A DNA stretch of 64,000 nt from Orychophragmus violaceus (lineage: Eukaryota > Streptophyta > Magnoliopsida > Brassicales > Brassicaceae): assembly GCA_030180135.1 (NCBI GenBank), contig CM058238.1:93493507-93557506 (forward strand). Direction: 5' to 3'. Below are positions 22,703 to 34,126 of this stretch, piece after piece. Made by a program: the position numbers and the translations under genes. The notes under the pieces were generated by a model. The model ran no database searches, was not told where the DNA came from, and saw nothing but the letters and a program-made list of their open reading frames with translations. The first letter of the stretch is position 1; the number at the start of each line of letters is the position of its first letter.

Positions 22703-25700
22703 TTACAAGTTCTCCCCCCCTTGAAATGGATTCGTCCCCGAATCCGCTTCAAGAAGTTCGTCCCTTGTAAACTCCTCAAACCACTCTGGATAACCAGCCT
22801 TCATCCGGGCCTCTGTTTTCCAAGTGATTTCCTTAACTCTGTTGCAAATCCATTCCACTTTGACCATCTGAATTACCTTCTTCCTGGTGGCTTTTTCTAG
22901 ACGGTCCAAGAACCTTAGTGGCCTAGTTTCCAGCGTGAGGTTTGCCTTAAGATCCGCGGGGATCTCGGGAAAAATCACATATTGATCCGAGAGGCACTTG
23001 CGCAACTGGGAGACATGGAACACATTGTGAAATGCTTCCATCTCGTTGGGTAAATCCAACTTGTAAGCAACCTTCCCGACTCTTTCCAGAATCGTGAATG
23101 GCGCTAAGTATCTCGGGTCAAGTTTTCCTCGCTTGGAAACCCTAGCCCTTCCTCTGAAGGTAATCATCATAAGGTAGACCCGGTCCCAAACTTGGAACTC
23201 AAGGTCTTTCCTCCTTTTGTTGGCATAACTCCTTTGGCGATCTTGCGCCTCCTTCATCTTAGCTTTTAGGAATCGGATTTTCTCGGTGGTCTCGGCAATG
23301 ATATCCGGCCCAACAACAATGGACTCTCCCACTTGCGTCCAACACAATGGGGTCCTACACGGCCGGCCATACAACGCTTCATAAGGCAACATCCCGATGC
23401 TCGTTTGATAACTGTTGTTATAAGCAAACTCGGTCAAGGGAAAGTACTTCACCCAAGAATCGCCCCAATCCAGAACACATGCTCTTAGCATGTCTTCCAG
23501 CGTCTTTATGGTCCTCTCTGACTGCCCATCCGTCTGTGGATGGTAAGCCGTACTCATTTTCACTCTTGTTCCTAGGGCTTTCTGAAAATCTTTCCAGAAA
23601 TAGAAGTGAATCGACCGTCCCGGTCCGAGACTATACTTGTTGGAATACTGTGAAGTCTCACGACCTCATCAATGTATTTCTCATCATGCTTGCCCACTCC
23701 ATCAGTCTTCTTGATGGCCAAGAAGTGTGCAGACTTTGTCAGCCTGTCCACTACGACCCAAATCATGTCCTTCCTTAACCGAGTCGCAGGTAGTCCTGTT
23801 ACAAAGTCCATGGTGATGTGGTCCCACTTCCATTCCGTAATGGGAAGACTTTGCAACAGGCCACTTGGGAATTGGTGTTCAATCTTAACCAACTGACACG
23901 TTTGGCACTTGGACACCCACTCTGCTATGTCTCTCTTCATCCCGACCCAATGATAGTACCGTTTAAGGTCTTGGTACATCTTGGTCTGTCCAGGATGAAT
24001 GGAGAACTTAGACTGATGAGCCATCCTCAGGATCTCCTCCTTAAGGACTTTCACGTTGGGAACACACACCCGTCCATTCACCACAATCGTCCCATTGTTG
24101 GTAAACTGGTACTCGGTGTTGTTGTTATTCACCGACTTGATCAGCTCTTCATCATGTTCCTGAGCCAACCTTACACGAGTCAACAGATCCGCCTGATCCG
24201 CTGCTCCAAGGCCGAGTGGCTCATTGTCCACCGATAATGCATTCAGATGCAAGGACCTGACCAAACCGACCAAGGTCTCTGCATCTTTCTCCACGGCCAC
24301 CTCGGTCCTCTTCCGACTCAAGGCGTCTGCTACCAAGTTAGCTTTTCCAGGATGGTAGGTGATGTCTAGATCATAATCCGCCACCAACTGCATCCATCTT
24401 CTTTGCCTCAGGTTCAAGTCAGGCTGAGTGAACACATACTTCAGACTCTTATGGTCGGTGAATAATTACACTTTGGCTCCGTAGAGATAAGATCGCCAGA
24501 TCTTTAGTGCAAATACCACAGCGGCCATTTCGAGATCGTGAGTGGGGTAATTACCCTCATGCTTCCTCAAATGTCTTGAAGCGTAGCAATCACCTTTCCT
24601 TCCTGCATCAGAACACAACCTAGACCGATCCGGGATGCATCTGTGTAGACCACGTAAGGCACCTTGTCCATGGGAAGGGTCAGGATTGGCGCCTTGGTTA
24701 GCATAACCTTCAAGTCTTGGAAACTCTTCTCCGCGGCCTCCGTCCATTCGAACTTTACGTTCTTTCCGATTCGCTTAGTCATGGCCTTGGCCATACTTGA
24801 AAAACCCTGGACGAACCGTCTATAGTAACCGGCCAAACCAAGGAAACTCCGAACTTCGGTTGCGTTCCTCGGCCGCGGCCACTACTCAATCGACCAGATC
24901 TTCTCCGGGTCGACTAAAACTCCCTTGTCAGACACGATGTGTCCAAGGAAGCCCACACTGCTCTGCCAAAAACTACACTTTCTCAACTTGGCGTAGAGCT
25001 GGTGTGTCCTCAAGGTCTCCAGTACAATTCTTAGATGTTCACGGTGTTCTTCACGTTTCTTGGAGTAGACAAGAATGTCATCAATGAAGATGATCACAAA
25101 CCTATCCAACCATTCCCGGAAAACACTGTTCATCATCTTCATGAAGGCAGTTGGTGCATTTGTTAGACCAAATGGCATGACTACAAACTCGTAGTGTCCA
25201 TACCGGGTTCTAAACGCGGTTTTACTCACGTCCTCAGGCGCTATCGGGATTTGATGGTATCCCGATGCCAGATCGATCTTGGAAAACACGGTTGAACCTT
25301 TTAGTTGATCCAACAGCTCGTCTATCCGAGGTAACAGGTACTTGTTCTTCACAGTGACCCGGTTTATACCTCGGTAGTCAATGCATATCCGGAGGCTTCC
25401 ATCCTTCTTCTTGACAAAGAGAACGGGAGCACCCCATGGAGAACTGCTTGGTCTAATAAAACCCTTGTCTAGTAGTTCTTCCAGCTGCTTCTTCAGCTCG
25501 GCCATCTCGGCCGGAGCCATTCTGTACGGAGCCTTAGACAGAGGTTTCGTCCCTGGTTCAAGTTCAATGACGAACGGATCAGACCTGTCAGGCGGTAAGC
25601 CTTCTAAGGCCTTGAACACGTCCTCAAAGTCCCGAACCACTGAGATCTCCCCAATCTTCACTTCCGTCCCCACTTCCTTAGTGGTGATGGTGGCTAGGTA

Positions 25701-26179
25701 TGCCTCGCATCCCCTTTCCAACATCTTCTCTGCTTGGATAGCAGAGACGACCAGACTTCCTGAAGTCGGACTCACACCTTGGACGTGACCTTGCCCTCTG
25801 GTCTATCAAACTTCACCCTTCCCCGGTGACAGTCAATAGTGGCTCGGTTCTGTCCCAACCCATCCATACCCAAGATCACCTCATGATGCTTGAGCTGGAC
25901 CACCACTAGGTCAGATGGCATACTTACGCCTCCTATGGAGACTGGTATACCACTAACTAAACCTAGCACGGGCATTAATTGCCCACCGGCCGCATTTACA
26001 ATGCCTTGGCCTACGACTTGTTCCTTCTGGAACAAGCCTTTCCCGATCATCCTAGGGCTCACAAAACTATGTGTGGCCCCGGAGTCGAACATAGTCAGTG
26101 TTTCTACACCTCCTACCACAACGGTCCCTACACATTCCCACAATGCATATAAGCCCCGCTTTATTTCCCCAATATGCAA
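22703..26179 (-). pseudogene. Chromovirus pol: protease, RT, RNase H, integrase, chromodomain (several lesions)
   Basis: Reading leftward from ~26179: protease with DSGATHSF; RT with YRMAP, CIDYRGIN, FSKIDLASGYHQI and the catalytic FIDDILVYSK; RNase H with YTDAS and HDLEMAAVVFAL; integrase with a zinc finger ending CQTCQLVK, catalytic D (MDFVTGLP), D (VSDRDGRF) and the HPQTDGQSER block with the third acid; then a chromodomain-like stretch near 22770-22927 (VKVEW...ITWK). Lesions: frameshift near 25784 between protease and RT, TAG at 24882-24884, frameshift near 24584 in RNase H, TAA at 24466-24468, frameshift near 23600 within the integrase core. The final stop TAA (22703-22705) lies inside the first seven bases of the 3' LTR, so the frame runs through the polypurine tract. 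The chromodomain of this clade is thought to steer integration to heterochromatin. Confidence 0.93.
22708..22726 (-). other. Polypurine tract of the chromovirus
   Basis: The minus strand reads caaggggggg then agaact up to the 3' LTR. It is also the last codons of pol. Confidence 0.8.
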
Positions 26180-26197
26180 TGCAGTAATTTGAAGAAA

Positions 26198-27735
26198 TCA
26201 GGGTTCGAGTGACATACCAGTAATCGCATCGAAGGGACCAGCCTCTCCTGTGTCCTTCACGAGCTCATAGATACGGGGATTAGCAGCCGTACCCTTAGTA
26301 GGTCCCGTATGGCCCTCACGACCCTGCTCTACTTTCGGAGCCCCCGACCGTCCGTCTTGGCCCTTCGGACATTCCCGGGCAAAGTGTCCCGGTTGTCCAC
26401 AACGGAAACATGTGCTTGGTTTCTCAGTCACTTCCTTTCGACCCTCAGCCTGTGGACAGCTCGCGACCTCATGGTCCTTGTTTCCACACTTCACGCATGT
26501 CCTCCTTTTCTTCCAACAGCTTCCGGAGTGTTGCTTTCCACAGGAGGCGCATTCTGCGCGGTCAGAGGATTGGTTATCAGCCCCTTGGCCCCATTTCCTT
26601 TTCAGGTCCCTCGCAGGCCGGTTGGTCGCTTTGTCTTGCGACTTGGCCGCCACCTGCTTCGCCTCGACCAAATTGGCCTCGACTGTTGCGGCCCGTTCGA
26701 CCAGCTCCGAGACGGAGTCATATGAACAAATCGAGCAGTGAGTCTTAAGTTCCGGACGCAAACCGCGAAGGAACCGAAGGACCTGAGCTGGCTCATCCTC
26801 GACGTCCCGCCCCACAAACGTCTGAGACGGTCGAACTCGGCCTCATACTCCCGAACCGTCTTGTAACCTTGGACTAAACTCAAATACTTTCCTTCCATAC
26901 GATCCCAAGCCTCGGCCGGGAAGTACTTCCGGTTGTATTCAATCTCAATGTCCTCGAACGATTCGAGAAGGCCCTTGGTGCGCCTGTCCACTGACAGCCA
27001 CCAATTATGTGCATCCCCTTCCAGGAAGTGGATCGCAATGTCCTTGCGGTAATCCTTTGGACAACGGGTAGAACGGAAGTTCCGGACAAGCCGTGACCTC
27101 CATTCATCAGCCTCAAGTTGGTCAGCACTGCCCTTAAAGGGCTTTGTTCCCAACTTGGTGATGTGGCCCAAGACGTTTAGATAGTCCACCTTACGGTCCT
27201 TCTTATGAACCGGTGACTCTATCACTACTACGTCTGGGTCGCCATCACTCGGATTCGTAGTCTCAGGGACTTGGACCCGCGGCCCACCCTCACCTGACTT
27301 CTGACCAGAAATGTTCTGGTTCAGAGTCGTAAGCTGGTCCATGACCATCTTAAGCAAAGTCCACATCTGACCGATGTTCGGGACTGCTGTCAACGGCTCA
27401 CCGCCACCACCACCTGTGGAATCATCATTTCCATGACCGGTCTCAGTGTGAACTGCATGGGATGATGACTCGCCCATCCGCTCTTCCTCATCCCTAACCT
27501 GAACGTCAAGTTCGGAAACCCTAGTCCCGTCAGGAATGTGAGAAGCCGGGGGCTCGATGCCTATATGGTTAACCTCAGGACCGGTTAACCCAGGCGTAAC
27601 AGGAGTGGTCTGGACCTTCTGGCCTTGGCCGGTCGCAGACGCCTCCTTCTCCTTATCCTTCGTCCGTTTGGACTTAGTCTTACCAACCTGAAGATTCATC
27701 AAGATACCAATAAATATCAAGCAAGCAATCTCCAA
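26198..27735 (-). pseudogene. Chromovirus gag, frameshifted
   Basis: The frame opens at 27735 (a second ATG, MNLQVGK, is at 27699 and looks a likelier start). It has a charged, low-complexity N-terminus, a central retrotransposon gag domain (YFPAEAWDRMEGKYLSLVQG, EYEAEFDRL), then a one-base frameshift at about 26816. The downstream frame holds the zinc-finger region: two irregular Cys-rich motifs (CASCGKQHSGSC, CVKCGNKDHEVASC) and a standard CCHC knuckle, CFRCGQPGHFAREC. The frame ends in TGA at 26198-26200, in frame with the protease; the next codons (TTT CTT) do not resemble a known readthrough context, so I treat it as a mutation. Gag would assemble the particle and bind RNA. Confidence 0.9.
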
Positions 27736-27822
27736 GTCCTAGCATTTCTAATGCATTTCTACCGCAGACCTCAACCCGGACGAGTGGTGTAGCCCTTAAC
27801 CCAAAGCCTAGGAAATAACTCC
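27736..27822 (-). other. Short leader of the chromovirus
   Basis: 87 bp between primer site and gag frame; nothing recognisable. Confidence 0.5.
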
Positions 27823-27834
27823 GCTCTGATACCA
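27823..27834 (-). other. Primer-binding site of the chromovirus (initiator tRNA-Met)
   Basis: Minus strand tggtatcagagc, three bases inside the 5' LTR. Confidence 0.9.
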
Positions 27835-27837
27835 ACT

Positions 27838-29838
27838 TGAAACACCCCATCCCGACCCTAAGGCCGGAACGTCCGTTCCACTATCTAAGTAATCCGACTT
27901 GAGGCTCGTTGTCAACCTCAAGCCCAGTTATTCTATACTTAGACAATTCAAGCTTACGTTCATTTCCATTTATTCAATTCCATTCAATCTTACTTAGGCA
28001 AAAATGAGCAATAAAGGCAAATAGACATTTTATTAATCAAACCAAGGTACTAATACAATGTAGTTCAAATCCGCATTATGCTAAAGTATTAGTCCTAACA
28101 ATGTCTATCGCTAATACACCACCACTCGTCCACCGGTCTTGGTCCGCTCCTAGGATCGATCATCCTTGTGATCGTCCGCATGTCCTGAAACACAAATATC
28201 ACGTTAAGTATGCATAATACGGTAGTTAACCAACAATTTAACAAACATCATACTATATGATCCCATGCAACAATCAACCCTAAACCATTCTAAATTCCTC
28301 TAAATCGGCTAAGTTTCCATAATCGGACCGCGTCACGTCATTCCGGACCCACGGCTGTAACCGCGATCCTTGAACGTACGCGTCAGTCCATTTGCCACGA
28401 TCCGCGTCTCGGCAGTACGTACGTCCGCATGGTCGGATCAGTACATGACGAGATGCGCGTATGCCACGTCCGACCGTTGCTCGCTATCGCGTACCGATGA
28501 TCGTCCCGGTACGTACCGCACGCACGTCCATAGACCGTGCGGATGACCGTGTCGACAACACCGTGTACTGCGATCGCGCGCTAGTCGCCCGTCTGTCCGT
28601 CTAAGCGCATGCCGAGCATTCGTCCGTGAAGACTATCCGCACGTCCCGGCTACCGTCCCGGCTACCGGCTACATTTCGTGAGCCGACCCGCGCATGATGA
28701 GCGATCGTCCTTACGGACTTCACGTACGTCCGGCTGTCGTCCCACGATCACAACGCCACCCGGTATGAACGGTCGTGACTGTTCACCGCGAACGGATGCG
28801 ATGGTTCCGCGGATGGTTGCCATCGATCCGTGACCGTGATGCACGGTCCATGACTCGCCTATGATTCGCTTGCGATTCACGGTGCAGCCGTGATCGTCTC
28901 GGTTCCTTCCCGAACCGCTTACGCCTTGGCCAACTTGTTCCAACGGTTATGATCCGGTTATCCTTCCCGATAAGCCGTCCGATCATTCCGCGACCCGATT
29001 GTCTTCCCGACAACCGTCCGATCGCCCGCCTACAAGCCTTCCGACCCTTAGCGCAACCGACGCACATACTGAACCGTTGAACCCGCGATCATGGCCTTTG
29101 GCCGATCGCGTGAATGATTAACCAAGCCGACCCTAAAACCACGTTGCCTAAGCCCGGTTCTAGTTCCAAAAGAAGGAGAAGAATAGGAGTGTAATCCGGC
29201 CGTAACTTAACCGGCCATAGGCCACGGTTTGACCCAAGGGCGAGAGAAGATAGGGACTCGGACTAACCTTTGCGGTCGTGGTGGACTTGCCCGGATCACG
29301 GCTTGTATCTCCCGCCATAATGCCTCCTTAAGCCGCTCCAAATTACCCACCAAAACCCTTGAACAATCACCGACTCTCTCTCTAGAAAACCGGCCTCGAA
29401 CTCTCTTTCTTTCTCACGATTTTTATGGCCTTTGCCTTAGAAAAGTCTGGGTTTCTCCCCTATGTGAATTCTCTGTGAAAATTGACCCCCAAGCCTTCTA
29501 TTTATAGGCTAAAAATCGCCAAGAAACCGCCCAAGCCAAGGGCTGCCTTTTGGCTTGTGAATGGCCACCAATGGCCTTGTGTCCATTCGCTTATGGGGCG
29601 CTAGATCAGCTAGTGTCACTAGCTGATCAGCTGAATTCACACTTCCACACTTCAGCTTAGCTGAGCTGAGCTGACCACACTCCTTCCAGTTGATTCCCAC
29701 TCGATTAAGCTCCATTCCAGCTGAGCTTAACCCATTCCCGTCCATAGAACACTCTCCTTGATCGTTTATGATCTTAAGTTTAGTGTTTCTGGTTCCATGG
29801 ACGCCCAATGGCCCGTAGGCCGGTTCGGGGATGTTACA
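27838..29838 (-). mobile_element. 5' LTR of the chromovirus
   Basis: 2001 bp, against 2015 bp for the other LTR. Main differences: loss of ~22-26 bp after gccgag near 28616 (a deletion between short cgag repeats), a cccggctacc duplication near 28650, and many single-base changes, most of them C/T or G/A transitions at CpG. Palindrome 29604-29628 and TATA box 29498-29507 are kept. Confidence 0.95.
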
Positions 29839-30940
29839 AAAACGAACTGACGGGAAGGACTATCTCGGCCATACTGACTGACGTGATGGATTATCCTGAC
29901 CATATGCACCGCCGGGAAGGATTCTAAGGCCAAAATGGAAGTTTCCATGACCCGGGAAGAATTGGATCGAGTTTTTTTTAAACTATCACAACCAAAACCC
30001 TTAAAATGGGATATAAAAGAGGTCTGGTGAAGAAATTGGTGGAAAAAAATGACCCGAAAAACCCGTCTATGCACCATGGGAATGTTATAGCCTACCGAGA
30101 ACCAAGGTTTCATGACCCAAAAAAAATTGACTCGAGTTTTTTAGAAACTATCATGACCCAAACCTCTCAAATGGATAACATAGAGGTCTGGTGAAGAAAT
30201 TGGTGGAAAAAACACTGATGGGATATGATAAACTGATCCTATGCACCGGGGGAAGGATCCTAAGGCCAAAATGCAAGTTTCCATGACCCGGAAATAATTG
30301 GGTCGAGTTTTTTGAAACTACCACGACCAACAACCCTAAAATGGGATATAAAAGAGGTCTGGTGAAGAAATTGGTGGAAAAAAACTGACCCGAAAAACCC
30401 CTCCTATTCACCGTGGGAAGGTTACAGCTAGCCGAGAACCAAGGGTCCATGACCCGAAAAAAATTGGCTCGAATTTTTTTGAAACTAGCACGACCCAAAC
30501 CCCTCAAATGGATATAAAAGAGGTACGGTGAATAAATTGGTGAGAAAAAATCACTCAAACTAAAGTTTTGGCCGTAAAGGCGAAATTTATCGATCGCGAA
30601 CAAGTCTCGGTCAAAAGTACAAAAATATTTGAAATGAAACAAAAGTTTCTGAAAGGAAACATCACATATATACCAGTGAAGGGTTTAGAGTGTCATTGGT
30701 GAATCAAAAGAGAGTTTGGTGCCTCAAAAAGCAACGAAAACCCGATCCCTTCTATGCCACAAAAGTCATATCTAGATTCAACATAAAGTTATGAATTTTT
30801 TTTGGAATATCAGTCTCATAGTCCTTATGAAGCCTGCAAAAAACCAGATCGAAATTCCAAGTATTTTGTTTTTTACATTAGAAATACTCCAGGAACACAA
30901 TCAATGTCTACTGGTGCAAGAATGAAAAACGTAATAAGGA

Positions 30941-30952
30941 TTATATAAGGGG
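30941..30952 (+). promoter_or_regulatory. Pol I promoter-like box 4
   Basis: ttatataagggg, with T for C at the first base; same flanks as the other boxes. About 37 bp downstream parts of the unit are shortened (31075-31085). Confidence 0.5.
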
Positions 30953-31842
30953 TACGCATACTCCTCAGGGGCATGGGCAGTGGGCGTGGGCAGTGGGCGT
31001 GGGCTGGTTGTGATTTCTTATGCACAGGGATGGATGTTGGCCGATCGATCATGGGATGATGTCCGGCCGTCGGGTCACTTTTCCGGCGACTTTTCCGGCG
31101 ACCAATTTTTGGCCCTATTTTCGCGCTTGTGCGGCTTTGGCTTGGTTTCGTCCGTCTCCTGGGCGCTTTTCTTGATTTAGTTTGGAGAGTGGTTGGAACG
31201 ATTGGCGTTAGCGGGCCAACTGAACGTTCGGCGTATGAGTGGCAATCCAATAGCTAGTGTTTGTAGGCTTTGTGCTCGCGCACCCAACTACAGACAACCT
31301 ATCCTTCTCAGTTTCTTCATGAGCAGTGTATTGCTCCTTGACCAGATCATGGGCTTGTATTGCGTACCTAAACAGAAGGAATATCTGTGGCTTTGTTTAA
31401 AATGTTGTTCGCGTTATCTCCTTCACCGGGGAAGTCGTGAACACATAGGCCGACACTTGTGATCCTTGCTCCAAGTGGGCCAAAAATGCCTCGTACATTT
31501 AGGTGAATAAGCTGCCGGCGAGCTCTCAGATGCGGAAAAATAGTTGACGGTGACTCGAAGAAATTCTGTCCCGCCAAAGCATGTTTGTCCTCGGACAAAA
31601 GATGAAGGAAAAAGATAAAATACCCCAAAATTTTCAAGTATATATAAAATCTCATGTCGAGGTTTGAAATAAATAATTAGTGATTTAGTCACTATCACTT
31701 AGTGAAATCGCTGGGCCAAAACAACCAAGGACTAGCATTCTCGCGGCCAGAACCACTGACGGGATGGAAACGAACCGACGGGAAGGACTATCTCGGCCAT
31801 ACTGACTGACGAGATGGATTATCCTGACCAGATGCACCGCCA

Positions 31843-33037
31843 GGAAGGATTATAAGGCTAAAATGCAAGTTTCCATGACCCGGGAAGAATTGGATCTAGT
31901 TTTTTTGAAACTATCACGACCAAAACGCTTAAAATGGGATATAAAAGAGGTCTGGTGAAGAAATTGGTGGAAAAAAATGACCCGAAAACCCCGTCTATGC
32001 ACCGTGGGAAGGTTATAGCCTACCGAGAACCAAGGTTCCATGACCCGAAAAAAATTGACTCGAGTTTTTTTGAAACTAGCAAGACCCAAACCTCTCAAAT
32101 GGATAACAAAGAGGTCTGGTGAAGAAATTGGTGGAAAAACAATGACGGGATAGGATAAACTGATCCTATCCACCAGGGGAAGGATCCCAAGGCCAAAATG
32201 CAAGTTTCCATGACCCGGAAAAAATTGGGTCGAGTTTTTTTGAAACTACCACGACCAACACCCCTAAAATAGGATATAAAAGAAGTTTGATGAAGAAATT
32301 GGTGGAAAAAAACTGACCCGAAAAACCCCTCCTATGCACCGTGGGAAGGATTATAAGGCCAAAATGCAAGTTTCCATGACCCAGGAAGAATTGGATCGAG
32401 TTTTTTTGAAACTATCACGACCAAAACGCTTAAAATGGGATATAAAAGAGGTCTGGTGAAGAAATTGGTGGAAAAAAATGACCCGAAAACCCCGTCTATA
32501 CACCGTGGGAAGGTTATAGCCTACCGAGAACCAAGGTTCCATGACCTGAAAAAAATTGACTCGAGTTTTTTTGAAACTATCAAGACCCAAACCTCTCAAA
32601 TGGATAACAAAGAGGTCTGGTGAAGAAATTGGTGGAAAAAACAATGACGGGATAGGATAAACTGATCCTATCCACCAGGGGAAGGATCCCAATGCCAAAA
32701 TGCAAGTTTCCATGACCCGTAAAAAATTGGGTCGAGTTTTTTTGAAACTACCACGACCAACACCCCTAAAATAGGATATAAAAGAAGTTTGGTGAAGAAA
32801 TTGGTGGAAAAAAACTGACCCGAAAAACCCCTCCTATGCACTGTGGGAAGGATTATAAGGCCAAAATGCAAGTTTCCATGACCCGGGAAGAATTGGATCG
32901 AGTTTTTTTGAAACTATCAAAACGCTTAAAATGGGATATAAAAGAGGTCTGGTGAAGAAATTGGTGGAAAAAATGACCCGAAAACCCCGTCTATGCACCG
33001 TGGGAAGGTTATAGCCTACCGAGAACCAAGGTTCCAT
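31843..33037. repeat. Local triplication of a ~501-bp block (3 x 167 bp)
   Basis: ggaaggattataagg recurs at 31843, 32344 and 32846. Each block has three 167-bp modules. The block junction joins gtgggaagg of one module to gaaggattataagg of another, so unequal exchange at that shared word is likely. The third block is cut by the Tat insertion. Confidence 0.88.
33034..33037. repeat. Target-site duplication of the Tat element, left copy
   Basis: ccat, repeated at 43725-43728; uninterrupted satellite reads ggttccatgaccc. The fifth base differs, so only four bases are clear. Confidence 0.8.
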
Positions 33038-33576
33038 TGTGAGATCCGGGATTCACACTAAGAATTTGTATTCGTGGATTTGGACTTTTGGATATAGAAA
33101 TGGTATAGTTTCCTATGAATCAAAGACTTTATTGAGATTGATCGTCGAGATAGAACAAACACAGTCGAAAAGAGAGTACAAAGTATGGAATCGAGTTATC
33201 TAGTCGAAGTGTTCTTAGCCTAGGTTGGAATTGTCTTTGATGAGCCGCCACTTCTTCCTTTAAATAGTCTCCACTCTCATCTCTTCGTCCTGATACTTCG
33301 GCCTCGTCGTTGTAACGATCTCCGAGATTCGTGCGGATCAGTTGAACTGACGAAGACCGAGTTGCTCTATCTCCACGTCATCCTCAGCCGAGCTCGAGCT
33401 CGATCGTCTCCGGCTTCGGCGTCGTCTGGGCCTCTCCAAGGCGCTTGCTTCGCTTGGGCCCAACAAGAGAGTTGACTCTCCCGTCTATCTTTGATTCTGG
33501 AATGGGCTCGTAATTACGGGCCTTTGTCTTGTCTGTTAATGGGCCGGATTTCCTAGAGGGAAGTCCAGTACCAACA
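33038..33576 (-). mobile_element. 3' LTR of the Tat element
   Basis: 539 bp; minus strand starts TGTTGGTACTGGAC and ends GGATCTCACA. I count about four differences from the LTR at 43186-43724. TATA-like ctatttaaagg on the minus strand at 33257-33267. Confidence 0.95.
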
Positions 33577-33596
33577 ATAGCCCCCCAGCCCATTGA
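33577..33596 (-). other. Polypurine tract of the Tat element
   Basis: Minus strand ggctggggggctat directly before the 3' LTR. Confidence 0.8.
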
Positions 33597-33992
33597 ATTC
33601 GAGAAGTCAAGGTTAATGGGCGGTGGACGCTCTTGGGAAGAGGCGCGTGCCTCGGATGTGACAAATCTTAATGATTATTTTCACCCCATCCGTGGATCTT
33701 ATTTTAATCCGATGGTTAGGAATGAGCGCGTGGAACGGACTGAACTGCTTTTCAGCGCGTCTGCAGTCGTTGCGTGTATTTGTTTGAGAATTTCATCTCC
33801 CACCGTAAATTCGGTTGGTAATCGACGGCTCAGGCTCGAAGGTCGCGAAGAGTCTTTTCGGGCTTCCTCTTTTGATGATATGACCTAATTACTGCATGCT
33901 TTGTAGCCGTTGATCTGATCAACGGCTTGGCGAGAGGGAAGCGAGGGGTCCAAGTCATCTCGATCCTAGGGAGTAATCGTCATCCCTTCTTT

Positions 33993-34003
33993 GATATAAA
34001 TAA
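33993..34003 (+). promoter_or_regulatory. TATA box of the antisense gene in the Tat element
   Basis: gatataaataa on the plus strand, ~125 bp upstream of the ATG at 34127, consistent with a start site near 34025 and a ~100-nt leader. Inferred from position and sequence only. Confidence 0.5.
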
Positions 34004-34126
34004 TCATTCGCGTTGTTTGAAGGAAGTCATTTGCTTTCCTACTCTTAACTTGTTCGAACTTTCTCTCCCTACTTCTTTTGTCGTTAGACAAAAAGTTTTT
34101 CTTTCAGAAACCTTCTTTTTTTTCTC

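Larger units (their letters stand above)
20693..22707 (-). mobile_element. 3' LTR of the chromovirus
   Basis: 2015 bp; plus strand starts tgaaacacccc and ends gatgttaca. 21180-21960 is extraordinarily CpG-dense (many acgtacg, cgcg and tccgcg words). On the minus strand a TATA box (ctataaatag, 22367-22376) is preceded by a 25-bp palindrome at 22473-22497. Confidence 0.95.
20693..29838 (-). mobile_element. Ty3/gypsy chromovirus (Tekay/Del-like), full-length but mutated
   Basis: 9146 bp on the minus strand: 5' LTR 27838-29838, primer site 27823-27834, gag, pol ending at 22703, polypurine tract, 3' LTR 20693-22707, duplication aaaac. The domain order protease-RT-RNase H-integrase with a C-terminal chromodomain-like region and 2-kb LTRs point to the Tekay/Del clade. 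At least three in-frame stops and four single-base frameshifts make it non-autonomous. Confidence 0.95.
29839..33037. repeat. IGS-like satellite, block 3
   Basis: Continues the array after the chromovirus (aaaacgaactgacgggaag). One Pol I-like box at 30941, an 89-codon frame at 31193-31462, the border palindrome near 31678, then 167-bp modules amplified as 501-bp blocks. It ends at ggttccat, split by the Tat element at 33038. Confidence 0.93.

Noticed and set aside
26198..26200. Programmed readthrough at the TGA between gag and protease of the chromovirus
   Set aside because: The following bases TTTCTT do not match a known readthrough context and the element carries many other lesions.
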